A DNA stretch of 59,351 nt from Flavobacterium sp. (lineage in GTDB: Bacteria > Bacteroidota > Bacteroidia > Flavobacteriales > Flavobacteriaceae). The translations under genes and the position numbers were made by a program. Below are positions 26,924 through 35,336 of the stretch, piece by piece; position 1 is the stretch's first letter, and each line of letters opens with the position of its first letter. Under the pieces are notes generated by a model. The model was not told the origin of the DNA. It worked only from the letters and a program-made list of their open reading frames with translations, and searched no databases. The stretch is from contig NZ_JANJUQ010000005.1 in assembly GCF_024710485.1 (NCBI RefSeq), forward strand, positions 1 through 59,351, given 5' to 3'.

Positions 26924-28066
26924 TTACAAAAAAAATTCATCCAAAGCGCGGGTTAACCTATCGCAGTCAATAGTCGTTAAGTTTGAACCCGAAGGCAAAC
27001 AAAGCCCATTCTCAAACAAGCGCTCAGCCACATCAGTCCCGTAATAAGGACATTCGGCAAAAACCGGTTGTAGGTGCATTGGTTTCCATAGCGGTCTGGT
27101 TTCAATATGGTGTTGTTCTAAAAACAATCTTAAATCTTCTCTTGTTTTTCCTACCAAAACCGGATCAATAACAATACTGGTCAACCAATGGTTGGAATAG
27201 AAAATGGCTTCAGGCTCTTTAAAAACGGTTACGCCGGTTTTATCTGCAAAATAGTGAGTATAAAAATCGTGCATAGCCCGTCTCAAATTAACATGAGCTT
27301 CTAAAACCTCCATCTGCCCCCTTCCAATACCGGCACATATATTACTCATGCGGTAATTGTAGCCAATCTCACTATGTTGGTAATGTGCTGCATGGTCTCG
27401 GGCTTGTGTGGAAAGAAAAACAGCCTTGTCTTTCATAGCTTTAGAATGCGTTACCAAAGCGCCGCCGCCGGAGGTCGTGATAATTTTGTTACCATTAAAA
27501 GACAATACAGAAAGGTCTCCGAAAGTACCACATTTTTTTCCTTTATAATGACTTCCCAAGGCTTCTGCACTATCTTCAAGTAAAGGAATTTCGTACCGCG
27601 CCGCAAGTGCTTTAATGTCATCCACTTTAAAAGGCATGCCGTAAAGATGAACACCAATAATGGCTTTAGGTTTTTTACCTTTTGCGATTCGATCCTTTAT
27701 AGCTTCTTCCAAAGCAATCGGACAAATATTCCACGTATCCGGCTCGCTATCAACAAAAACAGGAGTAGCACCCAAATAGCAGATAGGATTGGCAGATGCG
27801 GAAAAGGTAAAGCTCTGACAAATAACCTCATCACCTGGCCCGACACCCAGCAAAATTAATCCTAAATGTATGGCAGCAGTACCGGAACTTAAGGCGGCTA
27901 CTTGAACATTATCATTCAAAAACTGTTCTAAATCGGTTTCAAAGCCATTAACATTAGGTCCCAAAGGAGCAACCCAATTGGTATCAAAAGCTTCTTTCAC
28001 ATACTGTTGTTCGTTTCCGCCCATATGCGGAGAAGAAAGCCAAATTTTAGTTGGTGTCATAATCAT
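26924..28066 (-). CDS. pglE: PglE-type UDP-4-keto-6-deoxy-GlcNAc aminotransferase (DegT family)
   Basis: The frame opens at 28123, but that start would run 50 bp into pglC. ATG 28066 or 28060 gives the normal N-terminus (MTPTKIWLSSPHMGGNE) and a 7-13 bp gap. The about 380-residue protein is a PLP aminotransferase: LSSGTAAIHLGL, FTFSASANPICYLGATPVFVD, LLEDSAEALGSHYKGK (Asp near 165) and SFNGNKIITTSGGG (PLP Lys near 194). It aminates the PglF product at C4 to give UDP-Qui2NAc4N. It lies directly after pglC in the operon. Confidence 0.9.
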   Translation of the reverse strand: MIMTPTKIWLSSPHMGGNEQQYVKEAFDTNWVAPLGPNVNGFETDLEQFLNDNVQVAALSSGTAAIHLGLILLGVGPGDEVICQSFTFSASANPICYLGATPVFVDSEPDTWNICPIALEEAIKDRIAKGKKPKAIIGVHLYGMPFKVDDIKALAARYEIPLLEDSAEALGSHYKGKKCGTFGDLSVLSFNGNKIITTSGGGALVTHSKAMKDKAVFLSTQARDHAAHYQHSEIGYNYRMSNICAGIGRGQMEVLEAHVNLRRAMHDFYTHYFADKTGVTVFKEPEAIFYSNHWLTSIVIDPVLVGKTREDLRLFLEQHHIETRPLWKPMHLQPVFAECPYYGTDVAERLFENGLCLPSGSNLTTIDCDRLTRALDEFFL

Positions 28067-28073
28067 CAAATTA

Positions 28074-28682
28074 TTAATAGTTCTGGCCCTGAAAAGGCTC
28101 TGTTGTAGCTGAATTTGCAGCATTAATACCGTCTCGTTTAAATACCTTAAGAACGGTCTTTATTAAAATCTTACAGTCTAACAAGAATGAAACATGATCT
28201 ACGTACCAAACATCATATTCAAATTTTTTATCCCAAGAAATGGCATTTCTGCCGTTAACTTGTGCCCAACCCGTAATGCCGGGCTTAATTTCATGCCTGC
28301 GGTTTTGAAAATCGTCATACAAGTGTAGATAACTGGAAAGCAAGGGTCTGGGTCCTACCAAACTCATGTCGCCTTTCAAAACATTAACCAATTGCGGTAA
28401 TTCATCTATTGAGGTCTTTCTAACAAAACTTCCAATAGCTGTTAATCTTTGTGCATCCGGTAATAATTTACCATCATTATCCTTCTTATCGCTCATGGTT
28501 TTGAACTTTACAATATTAAATATTTTACCATTTTTACCGGGACGAGATTGAAAGAAAAAGGGTTTCCCTCCATTAGCCCAAAAGAGCAATATTGTAAAAA
28601 AAATAAGAATAGGACAAAGCAAAACCAATGCAATTAATGAGCATACAAAATCAAAAAAAGGCTTTATTAGATTCCTATACAT
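28074..28682 (-). CDS. pglC: PglC-type initiating phosphoglycosyl transferase
   Basis: The 202-residue protein is the small monotopic type of bacterial sugar transferase. It has an N-terminal re-entrant helix with a conserved Pro (P24), FKTMSDKKDNDGKLLPD, the catalytic SIDELPQLVN with D93-E94, LVGPRPLL, and KPGITGWAQVNGRNAISWDK. It matches the domain plan of Campylobacter PglC, which transfers phospho-diNAc-bacillosamine onto undecaprenyl phosphate. It probably starts the repeat unit with the 4-N-acylated Qui2NAc4N sugar. It follows the fatty-acid-like cassette in the same unit. Confidence 0.92.
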   Translation of the reverse strand: MYRNLIKPFFDFVCSLIALVLLCPILIFFTILLFWANGGKPFFFQSRPGKNGKIFNIVKFKTMSDKKDNDGKLLPDAQRLTAIGSFVRKTSIDELPQLVNVLKGDMSLVGPRPLLSSYLHLYDDFQNRRHEIKPGITGWAQVNGRNAISWDKKFEYDVWYVDHVSFLLDCKILIKTVLKVFKRDGINAANSATTEPFQGQNY

Positions 28683-28718
28683 ATTTTGCTGAAAGTTTAT
28701 TATTATTATTTAAAAAAA

Positions 28719-29339
28719 TTAAACCGCGAGCTCTTCAAAACCTTTAAACTCAAACGAACTGTCATGTCCCGGAAATATAGTCATCCCATCAGTCAAAATC
28801 CCCTGTATTTTTTGAACAGAAAGTTGGTAAGCCTCTCGGTTACTATGGGGAAAACTTAAAGGTGATTTGACGCCATTCAAAACAGTATCACCGGTGAATA
28901 CAAAATCTTCAACCTTTATGCAAATACTTCCCGGACTGTGACCGGGTGTCTCTGTGAAATAAAATTCATAACCGCCAATAACCAAGGTTTCCCCATCCCG
29001 CACAATCAAAACATCTTGATAGTCTACCTCAAATGTGGGAATTTCTTCCAAATAAAAGGAAAAGTTTTGACGACTATTGCGTATATTAACTTCACACTTA
29101 GCAGAACAAATCAATTGAAACGAAACTTGAGCCCCTAAAGCATCAACACCGCAACAATGATCTGCATGCTCGTGGGTCAAAATAACATGACTTAACCGTT
29201 TGCCATTCTCTTGCATCCAATCCAAAAAAGGCTTTGTATTAAAATCACCAAGATCAACTAAAACCACTATACCCTCTGCTAATTCCAAAACATACGAATT
29301 AGAGTGCCGGTGTGGGTTTACATAGTGATGTACTTTCAT
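28719..29339 (-). CDS. Metallo-beta-lactamase-fold hydrolase, possible acyl thioesterase
   Basis: The 206-residue protein has the MBL metal motif THEHADH (H56, H58, D60, H61), GHSPGS (H134), TGD (D151) and PGHD (H192), so the dinuclear site is complete. It has no signal peptide, so it is cytoplasmic. The family includes glyoxalase II and polyketide thioesterases. Next to an AMP-ligase, ACPs and ketosynthases, the likely role is hydrolysis or editing of acyl thioesters. A glyoxalase-like housekeeping role is less likely given the operon position (29 bp from the ligase gene). Confidence 0.75.
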   Translation of the reverse strand: MKVHHYVNPHRHSNSYVLELAEGIVVLVDLGDFNTKPFLDWMQENGKRLSHVILTHEHADHCCGVDALGAQVSFQLICSAKCEVNIRNSRQNFSFYLEEIPTFEVDYQDVLIVRDGETLVIGGYEFYFTETPGHSPGSICIKVEDFVFTGDTVLNGVKSPLSFPHSNREAYQLSVQKIQGILTDGMTIFPGHDSSFEFKGFEELAV

Positions 29340-29368
29340 AATAAATTAATTTATATTCTGACGATTAA

Positions 29369-30760
29369 CTATTCAAAATTATAAATTACTTTGCCAACCT
29401 CATTTCTAGGGATTTGCGGAATGAAAAGCACTTCAAAAGCCTGATGATACAACCCTGTTTTCTGAATTACAAAATCAGTAATAACCGTAATCATCTCTTG
29501 ATTCGTTATATAAATCTTCATTTTTTCATCGGTGCCGGTACAAACCGTTTCAACACCAAAAGTCTGAAAAATCAATTGCTCTATATCATCCAAACCAATT
29601 CTAAGTCCATACAACTTTAGAAACCTGCTTATTCTGCCTACTATATAAAAAAAACCATCTGCATCTGTTATAGCAATGTCGCCGGTGGGCAAAACACCCG
29701 CTCTTTCATCCGTTTTACACAAATCATCTCCGGAAAAAGCATAACCTAAAGTCACATTGGGACCGCTGTAAACCATTTCACCCGGAGTATTAGCTTGCAT
29801 AATTTCATGACCGTTTTCATCTATCAAGTAAAGTCTTCCCTCAGGAATGGCTTTTCCGATACTCCCAATTTTAGTCTGAGCAAACTCCGCAGGTAAATAA
29901 GCCATTCTTGCAGTGCCTTCAGTTTGTCCGTAAGTAGCTATAAATTTTTTCCCGGTGCGTACTGCATAATCGGCAAACTCGTTAAACAACGTTGAATTCA
30001 ATTTCCCGCCTCCTTGTGTTATTATTTTCAAATCGGGCAAATCCATTCTGGTAAACCGCAGCTTATACAATATTTCAAAACTATACGGAACGCCTGTTAA
30101 AATAGTGGCTTGTTGTGTTTTAAGGAACTTCCAAAAAACGGCATCAGTCAAGCTACCGTTAAATAACAATACGGTAGCACCTCCATACAAATAGCTTGTA
30201 ATTACAGACAATCCCATGGTGTAGTACATCGGCAACATGGCCAAGGCTCTGTCGCTCGAAGTAATTTCGAACACTTTACCCACATTTCGTGCATTGGCAA
30301 GTATGTTGTTATAACTGTGTCTAACCAATTTTGGGCTACCGGTAGAGCCTGAAGTAGGCAACAAAAGGGACAAATCCTCATAAAGTAAAGGCGCATTCAA
30401 TCCTGTTTTCAACAAAACATAACCATAGGCTTTGAAGATGACTTCACCATCAAATTCAGAAATCATACCCTCAGGCAGCCAAAAATACTCGGGCTGGTAC
30501 TTTGAAATGAGCGTTCCTCTGAGTGCTTTATCGGTTCCTGTATTTAGCAACAAGGGAACTATCCTGGTTTCCAAAGCCGCTACATAACCGGCAACGGAAC
30601 CCAAAGTATTTTCGGAGAAAATAAAAATCAACGTACGTTTGTTGATTTGACTGTAGAACAGTTTCGAAAAATCAAATAAATCTTTGTAAGACAAATCATT
30701 GCCTTCAACATCAATTAATGCAGTGCTATTGTCTTTGATAAATGCTGCTTGAAGAAGCAT
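29369..30760 (-). CDS. AMP-forming acyl ligase (ANL family)
   Basis: The 463-residue protein has the ANL motifs in order: LLPTSGSTGSPKLV (P-loop, about 133-146), YGQTEGTA (277-284), LPTGDIAI (Asp361), GRISRFLKLYGLRIG (hinge and Arg376) and the C-terminal catalytic Lys in RNEVGKVIY (K457). It is somewhat short for the family, with a compact N-domain. It should activate a carboxylic acid as acyl-AMP and load it onto CoA or one of the cassette's ACPs. It lies 11 bp from the ketoreductase gene. The acid substrate is unknown; a short or hydroxy acid would fit the pathway proposed here. Confidence 0.88.
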   Translation of the reverse strand: MLLQAAFIKDNSTALIDVEGNDLSYKDLFDFSKLFYSQINKRTLIFIFSENTLGSVAGYVAALETRIVPLLLNTGTDKALRGTLISKYQPEYFWLPEGMISEFDGEVIFKAYGYVLLKTGLNAPLLYEDLSLLLPTSGSTGSPKLVRHSYNNILANARNVGKVFEITSSDRALAMLPMYYTMGLSVITSYLYGGATVLLFNGSLTDAVFWKFLKTQQATILTGVPYSFEILYKLRFTRMDLPDLKIITQGGGKLNSTLFNEFADYAVRTGKKFIATYGQTEGTARMAYLPAEFAQTKIGSIGKAIPEGRLYLIDENGHEIMQANTPGEMVYSGPNVTLGYAFSGDDLCKTDERAGVLPTGDIAITDADGFFYIVGRISRFLKLYGLRIGLDDIEQLIFQTFGVETVCTGTDEKMKIYITNQEMITVITDFVIQKTGLYHQAFEVLFIPQIPRNEVGKVIYNFE

Positions 30761-30771
30761 AGTGATAGGTA

Positions 30772-31524
30772 TTAAAATGAAGCAGAGCCATCAACGCCAA
30801 TAACCTGACCGGTTACATAGGTCGATAAATCGGAAGCTAAAAAAACACATACATTGGCAATCTCATTGGGTTCGGCTAATCTTCCTATTCCAATATTGGC
30901 GATTTTATCTTTAAATTTCTCTTCAAATACTGCGGTAAAGCGTTCCGTACCAACCATACCGGGTGCAATGGCATTAACTCGAATGTTGTGTTCAATCAAT
31001 TCTTTAGCGGCCGATTTTGTAATTGAAATTACAGCACCTTTTGTAGCGGAATAGCCTAATTGTCCTTTCACCCCCTGAACACCTACCACACTTGACATGT
31101 TTATAATGGAACCGCTTTTTTGACGTGTCATGATTCTGGAAGCCAATTGTACCAATTGAATCATCGCAATTACGTTAACCTCAAACATGGCTCTGAGTTT
31201 TTCAAAATCAATCATAGGCAACAACTCATAGGTCACCATGCCGGCATTGTTTACCAATACGTCAATCCTGCCGAAATCAGATTTTATTTTAAGAAGTGCC
31301 GCTTTAGATGCCGCAGCATCAGTAATATCAAAATAAAGGGGAATAACCGAGGTATGGTATTTTTCAGAACATTGTTTTGCCCATGTCTCTAAAGAATCTT
31401 CTTTTCTGGCATTGGCAAAAACAACAGCGCCTTCCTCGGCATATCGTTCCGCTATTGCCATACCAATACCTCTGTTGGTACCGGTAACTAAACATATCTT
31501 TCCTTCAAGCAATCGGGTACTCAT
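30772..31524 (-). CDS. FabG-like SDR ketoreductase 1
   Basis: The 250-residue protein is a classical SDR. TGTNRGIG (14-21) binds NADPH, NNAG is at 92-95, and the active site is S144/S145, Y158 and K162 (YSATK). It ends with the VTGQVIGVDGSASF C-terminus usual in FabG proteins. It probably reduces a 3-ketoacyl-ACP made by the adjacent ketosynthase. It lies 10 bp after the ACP gene, so the substrate carrier is presumably that ACP. Confidence 0.9.
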   Translation of the reverse strand: MSTRLLEGKICLVTGTNRGIGMAIAERYAEEGAVVFANARKEDSLETWAKQCSEKYHTSVIPLYFDITDAAASKAALLKIKSDFGRIDVLVNNAGMVTYELLPMIDFEKLRAMFEVNVIAMIQLVQLASRIMTRQKSGSIINMSSVVGVQGVKGQLGYSATKGAVISITKSAAKELIEHNIRVNAIAPGMVGTERFTAVFEEKFKDKIANIGIGRLAEPNEIANVCVFLASDLSTYVTGQVIGVDGSASF

Positions 31525-31534
31525 GAAATAATCA

Positions 31535-31774
31535 TTAAAAGGTTACGCCATACTTGGCTACTATATCTTTACCTGCTAAATAGGATTTAAAATTCAAGAT
31601 ATCTTCCGGATCCAGCATAATATCAAAGGTATCTTCCATCGCAGTAACCAAACTCAATTGGGTAATAGAATCCCAATTATCTACAGTATCAGAAGTAAAA
31701 TCATGTCCCAAAACGGACGCTTCAACATTAAAAACGGATATAAAAACGGAATTGTATTTTTCTAAAACACTCAT
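31535..31774 (-). CDS. Acyl carrier protein 1
   Basis: The 79-residue acidic, helical protein has NWDSITQLSLVTAME, in which S36 of the DSI motif is the phosphopantetheine site. It is not the housekeeping AcpP (no DSLD and a divergent sequence), so it is probably dedicated to this cassette. It sits between KAS III and ketoreductase 1. A 91-bp gap separates it from the KAS III gene. I found no clear promoter or hairpin there, only AT-rich DNA. Confidence 0.9.
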   Translation of the reverse strand: MSVLEKYNSVFISVFNVEASVLGHDFTSDTVDNWDSITQLSLVTAMEDTFDIMLDPEDILNFKSYLAGKDIVAKYGVTF

Positions 31775-31865
31775 TTTTTTCTAGGGTATTATGCTAAATA
31801 ATATTTTTTTATGGAGTAAAAGTAAGCCGTTTTGGCCTATAAAACAAACCTCTTTTTTTCAAAAT

Positions 31866-32939
31866 TCAATAAGAATCCAAATAACAGGAATCGGTTTCCA
31901 GCAGTGGATTAATCACAGCAGTGTCAATAACCAAATCACCACAAGCCAACGACAAACCTGCTCCGAAACCACATATAAAAATGTGGAGATTACCGAGATG
32001 TTTTCCACCAAAATGATCCGCCAAAACCAATGGAATGGAATTACTGCTGTTGTTACCAAATCGGTCTAAAGAAACCGGTATCTTCTCGGTAGGTATTTTC
32101 AACTTTCTGGAAAGCTGTTTTAAAATGTAATTATTGGCCTGATGCAATATAAAGAAATCATAGTCTTCTGTTGTAGTCTCCCTAAAGGTCATAAAATCTT
32201 TCATCAATTGGGGCACATCTGTAATGGAAAATCCAAAAACATCCATACCTTTCATGTGGGTATCATAATCGGAACGCAAAATACCATCGCTCCAAGCTAC
32301 TCTGTCATGAGGCAAATGGCGATTGCGGTAAGCTCCGGCCGGAGTAATGATACTTTTAAATCGATGCCCGTCGGTTCTGAAACCCAAATGAACGGGAGCC
32401 GTATCTTTAGTCTTTTCCAATAAAGTAGCCGACCCGCTATCACCAAAAAGCATCACCATAGTTCTGTCGTGTGGTGATAAAGTTTTAACCGAAGTGTCTC
32501 CGGTGATGAGCAACGCCGCCTTGGACTCGGAATTGTCCAATAAAGACAATATAGTTTGCAAACCGAAAATAAAACCCGAACAAGCTAAATTTAAATCAAA
32601 ACACAAACAATTTTCAGGTAATTCAAGACGTTTATGCAATACAAATGCCGTTGAAGGCACTCTGTAATCGGGTTTTTGAGTAACAAAAATTAAAAAACCG
32701 ATATCGATTTTGGATACTTTGGATTTTTCAAAAACATCAACAGCAGCTTCATACCCTAAATCGGAGGCTGTTTGATTGGGCTTAGCTCTCGATACCGATT
32801 GAACGCCTGTCATCTCTTTGAACTTTTCAATGTTCTCGGCACCGAATATATCGGAAAAAGTATCAACGGCCACTTTATCTTTAGGCACGGCCACCGACAA
32901 TCCGGCTATTTTAATATGTTGAAATGATCCGGTTAGCAT
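31866..32939 (-). CDS. KAS III-type ketosynthase, catalytically complete
   Basis: The 357-residue protein has a full KAS III active site: FDLNLACSGF with C120, ILHQANNYI with H266 and RFGNNSSNSIP with N296. The N-terminal TGVQSVSR segment usual in FabH is present. It should condense an acyl starter with malonyl-ACP by decarboxylation. It sits immediately next to a shorter homologue that has lost Cys and Asn (1 bp gap), which suggests a paired enzyme. It is unlikely to be the housekeeping FabH, which is normally not in a polysaccharide operon. Confidence 0.92.
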   Translation of the reverse strand: MLTGSFQHIKIAGLSVAVPKDKVAVDTFSDIFGAENIEKFKEMTGVQSVSRAKPNQTASDLGYEAAVDVFEKSKVSKIDIGFLIFVTQKPDYRVPSTAFVLHKRLELPENCLCFDLNLACSGFIFGLQTILSLLDNSESKAALLITGDTSVKTLSPHDRTMVMLFGDSGSATLLEKTKDTAPVHLGFRTDGHRFKSIITPAGAYRNRHLPHDRVAWSDGILRSDYDTHMKGMDVFGFSITDVPQLMKDFMTFRETTTEDYDFFILHQANNYILKQLSRKLKIPTEKIPVSLDRFGNNSSNSIPLVLADHFGGKHLGNLHIFICGFGAGLSLACGDLVIDTAVINPLLETDSCYLDSY

Positions 32940-32940
32940 A

Positions 32941-33924
32941 CTAAATTTCGTGAGTTACAAAACCTTCAGTGAAATACACATCGGTTTTAATTAATGGTAA
33001 AACAGTATTTTCATGCAAGCAAAAATCGATGAATCCCCATGAAAAACCCTCGCCGTAAGCAATGCCCAAAACTCTTTTCCCTTCATCTGCAGCAGTTAAG
33101 AGTAAAGGAATTGTAGCACCTGAAACCTCGGTGTAGGCATCGGAACCAACGCAAATAGCAGCTTCATCAAAACCAGTTTCGCTAACAATAGCGGAAATAA
33201 AATCCTCGGGAGCATAATGAAGCGCTACCTTATCAAAAGAAGTGGTTGAACCTTTAATTTTAGCAAGGAATGCTTTTAAGTCGGCGGGTATTGTAGTGGA
33301 AAAAAAACGAAACAACTGTTCCTGATCATAACGCAATCTATGGTCTTCAGTTGCGGTTGGCAATCCGGATAAATTATAAGCTTTGCGTCTTTCATTGGTT
33401 CTGAATCCGCCTCCGGGTAACAGATAGGACTGATAACCTTCTCCTTGCGAAAACGTTGCCAAATTAATGGATGATGAAGCTGCCTGCTCCAACAGTATTG
33501 CGGTTGCGCCATCACCAAAATGGGCCAACAAAGGATGTTGGTCTTCCAGTTGCTTACTATTGGTGTCCCCTATCACGATCAATCCTTTACGGGTATTCAA
33601 CCCGTTGATCAAAGAACAACCCAATTGTATTCCGGCTAAAAAGCCCAAAGCGCCTAAATTCACGTCATAGGCCAAACAATCAATTGGCAATTGCAAACGA
33701 TGTTGCAAAACAATAGGTGATGCAGTACTGCGATAATCAGGGGTTTTGGTTAAAAACACTATAAATCCCAACTCTGTTCTGTCGGTTATTTTTTCTTCCA
33801 AAAGTTTTTCGGCAGCAGCAAAACCCAAATCGGAAGCTGTTTGCCCCTCAACTGCATGCTTTTGGGTAGGAACTGCAGTGGCTATTCCGGAGATTCTGAT
33901 ATTGTGAAAGGAAGCAAAAGACAT
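32941..33924 (-). CDS. Degenerate KAS III homologue lacking catalytic Cys and Asn
   Basis: The 327-residue protein aligns along its length with the adjacent KAS III (for example LGFIVFLTKTPDYR versus IGFLIFVTQKPDYR). The catalytic Cys is replaced by Ala (DVNLGALGF, A92), His is kept (ALHYAP, H236) and the Asn position is Glu (about E266). A roughly 30-residue N-terminal segment carrying the TGV..R region of KAS III is absent. It cannot form the acyl-enzyme of a normal ketosynthase. By analogy with the chain-length factor of type II polyketide synthases, it may be a non-catalytic partner of the neighbouring KAS III. That role is inferred. Confidence 0.85.
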   Translation of the reverse strand: MSFASFHNIRISGIATAVPTQKHAVEGQTASDLGFAAAEKLLEEKITDRTELGFIVFLTKTPDYRSTASPIVLQHRLQLPIDCLAYDVNLGALGFLAGIQLGCSLINGLNTRKGLIVIGDTNSKQLEDQHPLLAHFGDGATAILLEQAASSSINLATFSQGEGYQSYLLPGGGFRTNERRKAYNLSGLPTATEDHRLRYDQEQLFRFFSTTIPADLKAFLAKIKGSTTSFDKVALHYAPEDFISAIVSETGFDEAAICVGSDAYTEVSGATIPLLLTAADEGKRVLGIAYGEGFSWGFIDFCLHENTVLPLIKTDVYFTEGFVTHEI

Positions 33925-33926
33925 CG

Positions 33927-34559
33927 TTATAATATTATTCGTTTAGCAGGATTTCCAAAGACTGTGGTATTTTTTTTAACGCGATTTAAAACAACGCTGC
34001 CGATACCCACAACAGACTCTTCTTCCACCACCACATTTTGTATGATTCGGACACCTGCGTTAACCGAAACCATATCGTTCACACGAACATAACCCGCAAA
34101 AAAAGCAAAGGAATTTACTTGGCAAAACCGCCCAACATGCACATCATGCCCCATGATAACGGAGCTTTGTAAAAAGGTAAAATCTTCAACGGTTACATCA
34201 CTGGCTAGTACACAGTAAGCTTTTATGCCTACACCAATCCCTAATTTTACACTGGGTGAAATAATAGCAGTTGGATGGATTAAATTAATAAACTGTCCTC
34301 CTTTAGACAAAATAAGCTCCACCGTTTTTCTGCGATGGTACACATTGCCGATAGCACAAAAGAAAACATCATTGGCTTCAGGCTCATAGTCGGTTACTGT
34401 ATTCAATACCGGAGGATAACCCATAGACTCAATCGTAGAAGGATTATCACTCAAAAAACCTTTTACCTTGAAATCAGGTTCCGAACCATAGCAAGTCATG
34501 GCCAAATCATACATTTCTCTGGCAAAACCACTTGCTCCGATAATTACTAAATTTTTCAT
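33927..34559 (-). CDS. PglD-like sugar N-acyltransferase (left-handed beta-helix)
   Basis: The 210-residue protein has the PglD architecture: an N-terminal Rossmann-like domain (NLVIIGASGFAREMYDLA) followed by hexapeptide repeats (about 95-190). SSVIMGHDVHVGRF carries the candidate catalytic H138, and the C-terminus is VFGNPAKRI. PglD acetylates the C4 amine of UDP-Qui2NAc4N. Encoded inside an acyl-chain cassette, this protein probably accepts an acyl-ACP or acyl-CoA other than acetyl, which would link the cassette to PglF/PglE/PglC. Plain acetyl transfer remains possible. Confidence 0.85.
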   Translation of the reverse strand: MKNLVIIGASGFAREMYDLAMTCYGSEPDFKVKGFLSDNPSTIESMGYPPVLNTVTDYEPEANDVFFCAIGNVYHRRKTVELILSKGGQFINLIHPTAIISPSVKLGIGVGIKAYCVLASDVTVEDFTFLQSSVIMGHDVHVGRFCQVNSFAFFAGYVRVNDMVSVNAGVRIIQNVVVEEESVVGIGSVVLNRVKKNTTVFGNPAKRIIL

Positions 34560-34562
34560 ACA

Positions 34563-35306
34563 TTACTTTAGTGTATAACCGCCGTCCAAAACAATCAGAC
34601 TTCCGGTCATCCATTGTGAAACATCGGCCATTAAATAAACGGTTAAACCGGCTATATCTTGCGGTTGACCAAATCGGCCTAAAGGATAATTTTTTAAATG
34701 AATTTGCAATTGCTCATCCGACACTGCGCCGGAATCTAAAATTGCAGTTTGCACCATACCGGGTAAAATGGCATTGACCCTGATTTGTTTCGGGGCCAAT
34801 TCTAACGCCAAAGACTTGGTAAAAGAATTCAATGCGCCTTTTGCGGCACTGTAAATGGCATTTCCTATGGTAATTTTTTGAGAAGCTACTGAGGAAATAA
34901 AACAAACGGAAGCACCGGGATTTAGCTTTTTATTTTTCAACAACTGTTGAACCAATAAGATGGAGCTGTGCAACATCAAATTGAACATATAATCTAAATC
35001 CTCCCTTTTAACAAACTGCACCGGAACCGTTTTAACCATACCGGCATTGAGAATAATTCCATCAAGAAGCGGCATGGCTGCGGCCAATTTCTTAACCTCC
35101 TCATCAACAGTTAAATCGGCGCAAAAATAGTGATGCCCACTATTTGGCAATGATTGCAGCAACGCTTCCAATCGCTCTTCATTTCTGGCGGTAATCATTA
35201 CAGTGGCGCCCTGATTGGCCAGCATTTCCGCCACAGCACGACCAATACCGGAGGAAGCACCGGTAACTAATATGTTTTTGTGTTCCAGTCCAAATAGCGG
35301 ATTCAT
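34563..35306 (-). CDS. FabG-like SDR ketoreductase 2
   Basis: The 247-residue SDR has TGASSGIG (15-22), LNAG (86-89), S138/S139, and Y152 and K156 in YSAAK. It ends TGSLIVLDGGYTLK. It is a second, clearly separate ketoreductase in the cassette, 30 bp after the second ACP. Two ketoreductases without any dehydratase or enoyl reductase nearby suggest that the 3-hydroxyl groups are kept. One could alternatively act on a sugar or a different chain position. Confidence 0.9.
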   Translation of the reverse strand: MNPLFGLEHKNILVTGASSGIGRAVAEMLANQGATVMITARNEERLEALLQSLPNSGHHYFCADLTVDEEVKKLAAAMPLLDGIILNAGMVKTVPVQFVKREDLDYMFNLMLHSSILLVQQLLKNKKLNPGASVCFISSVASQKITIGNAIYSAAKGALNSFTKSLALELAPKQIRVNAILPGMVQTAILDSGAVSDEQLQIHLKNYPLGRFGQPQDIAGLTVYLMADVSQWMTGSLIVLDGGYTLK

Positions 35307-35336
35307 GGTAGTAGGTTGGTTAAATTACGAGAGTGT

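Noticed and set aside
26924..28123. Upstream start of the pglE frame at 28123
   Set aside because: It would overlap pglC by 50 bp and adds 19 residues not typical of the family; ATG 28066 or 28060 fits the conserved N-terminus.
28719..29339. True beta-lactamase
   Set aside because: No signal peptide and a short glyoxalase/thioesterase-type MBL; operon context points to thioester chemistry.
31866..33924. Housekeeping FabH (fatty acid initiation)
   Set aside because: Two tandem copies, one without Cys and Asn, in a polysaccharide operon with dedicated ACPs; not a typical fab locus (no plsX, no fabD).
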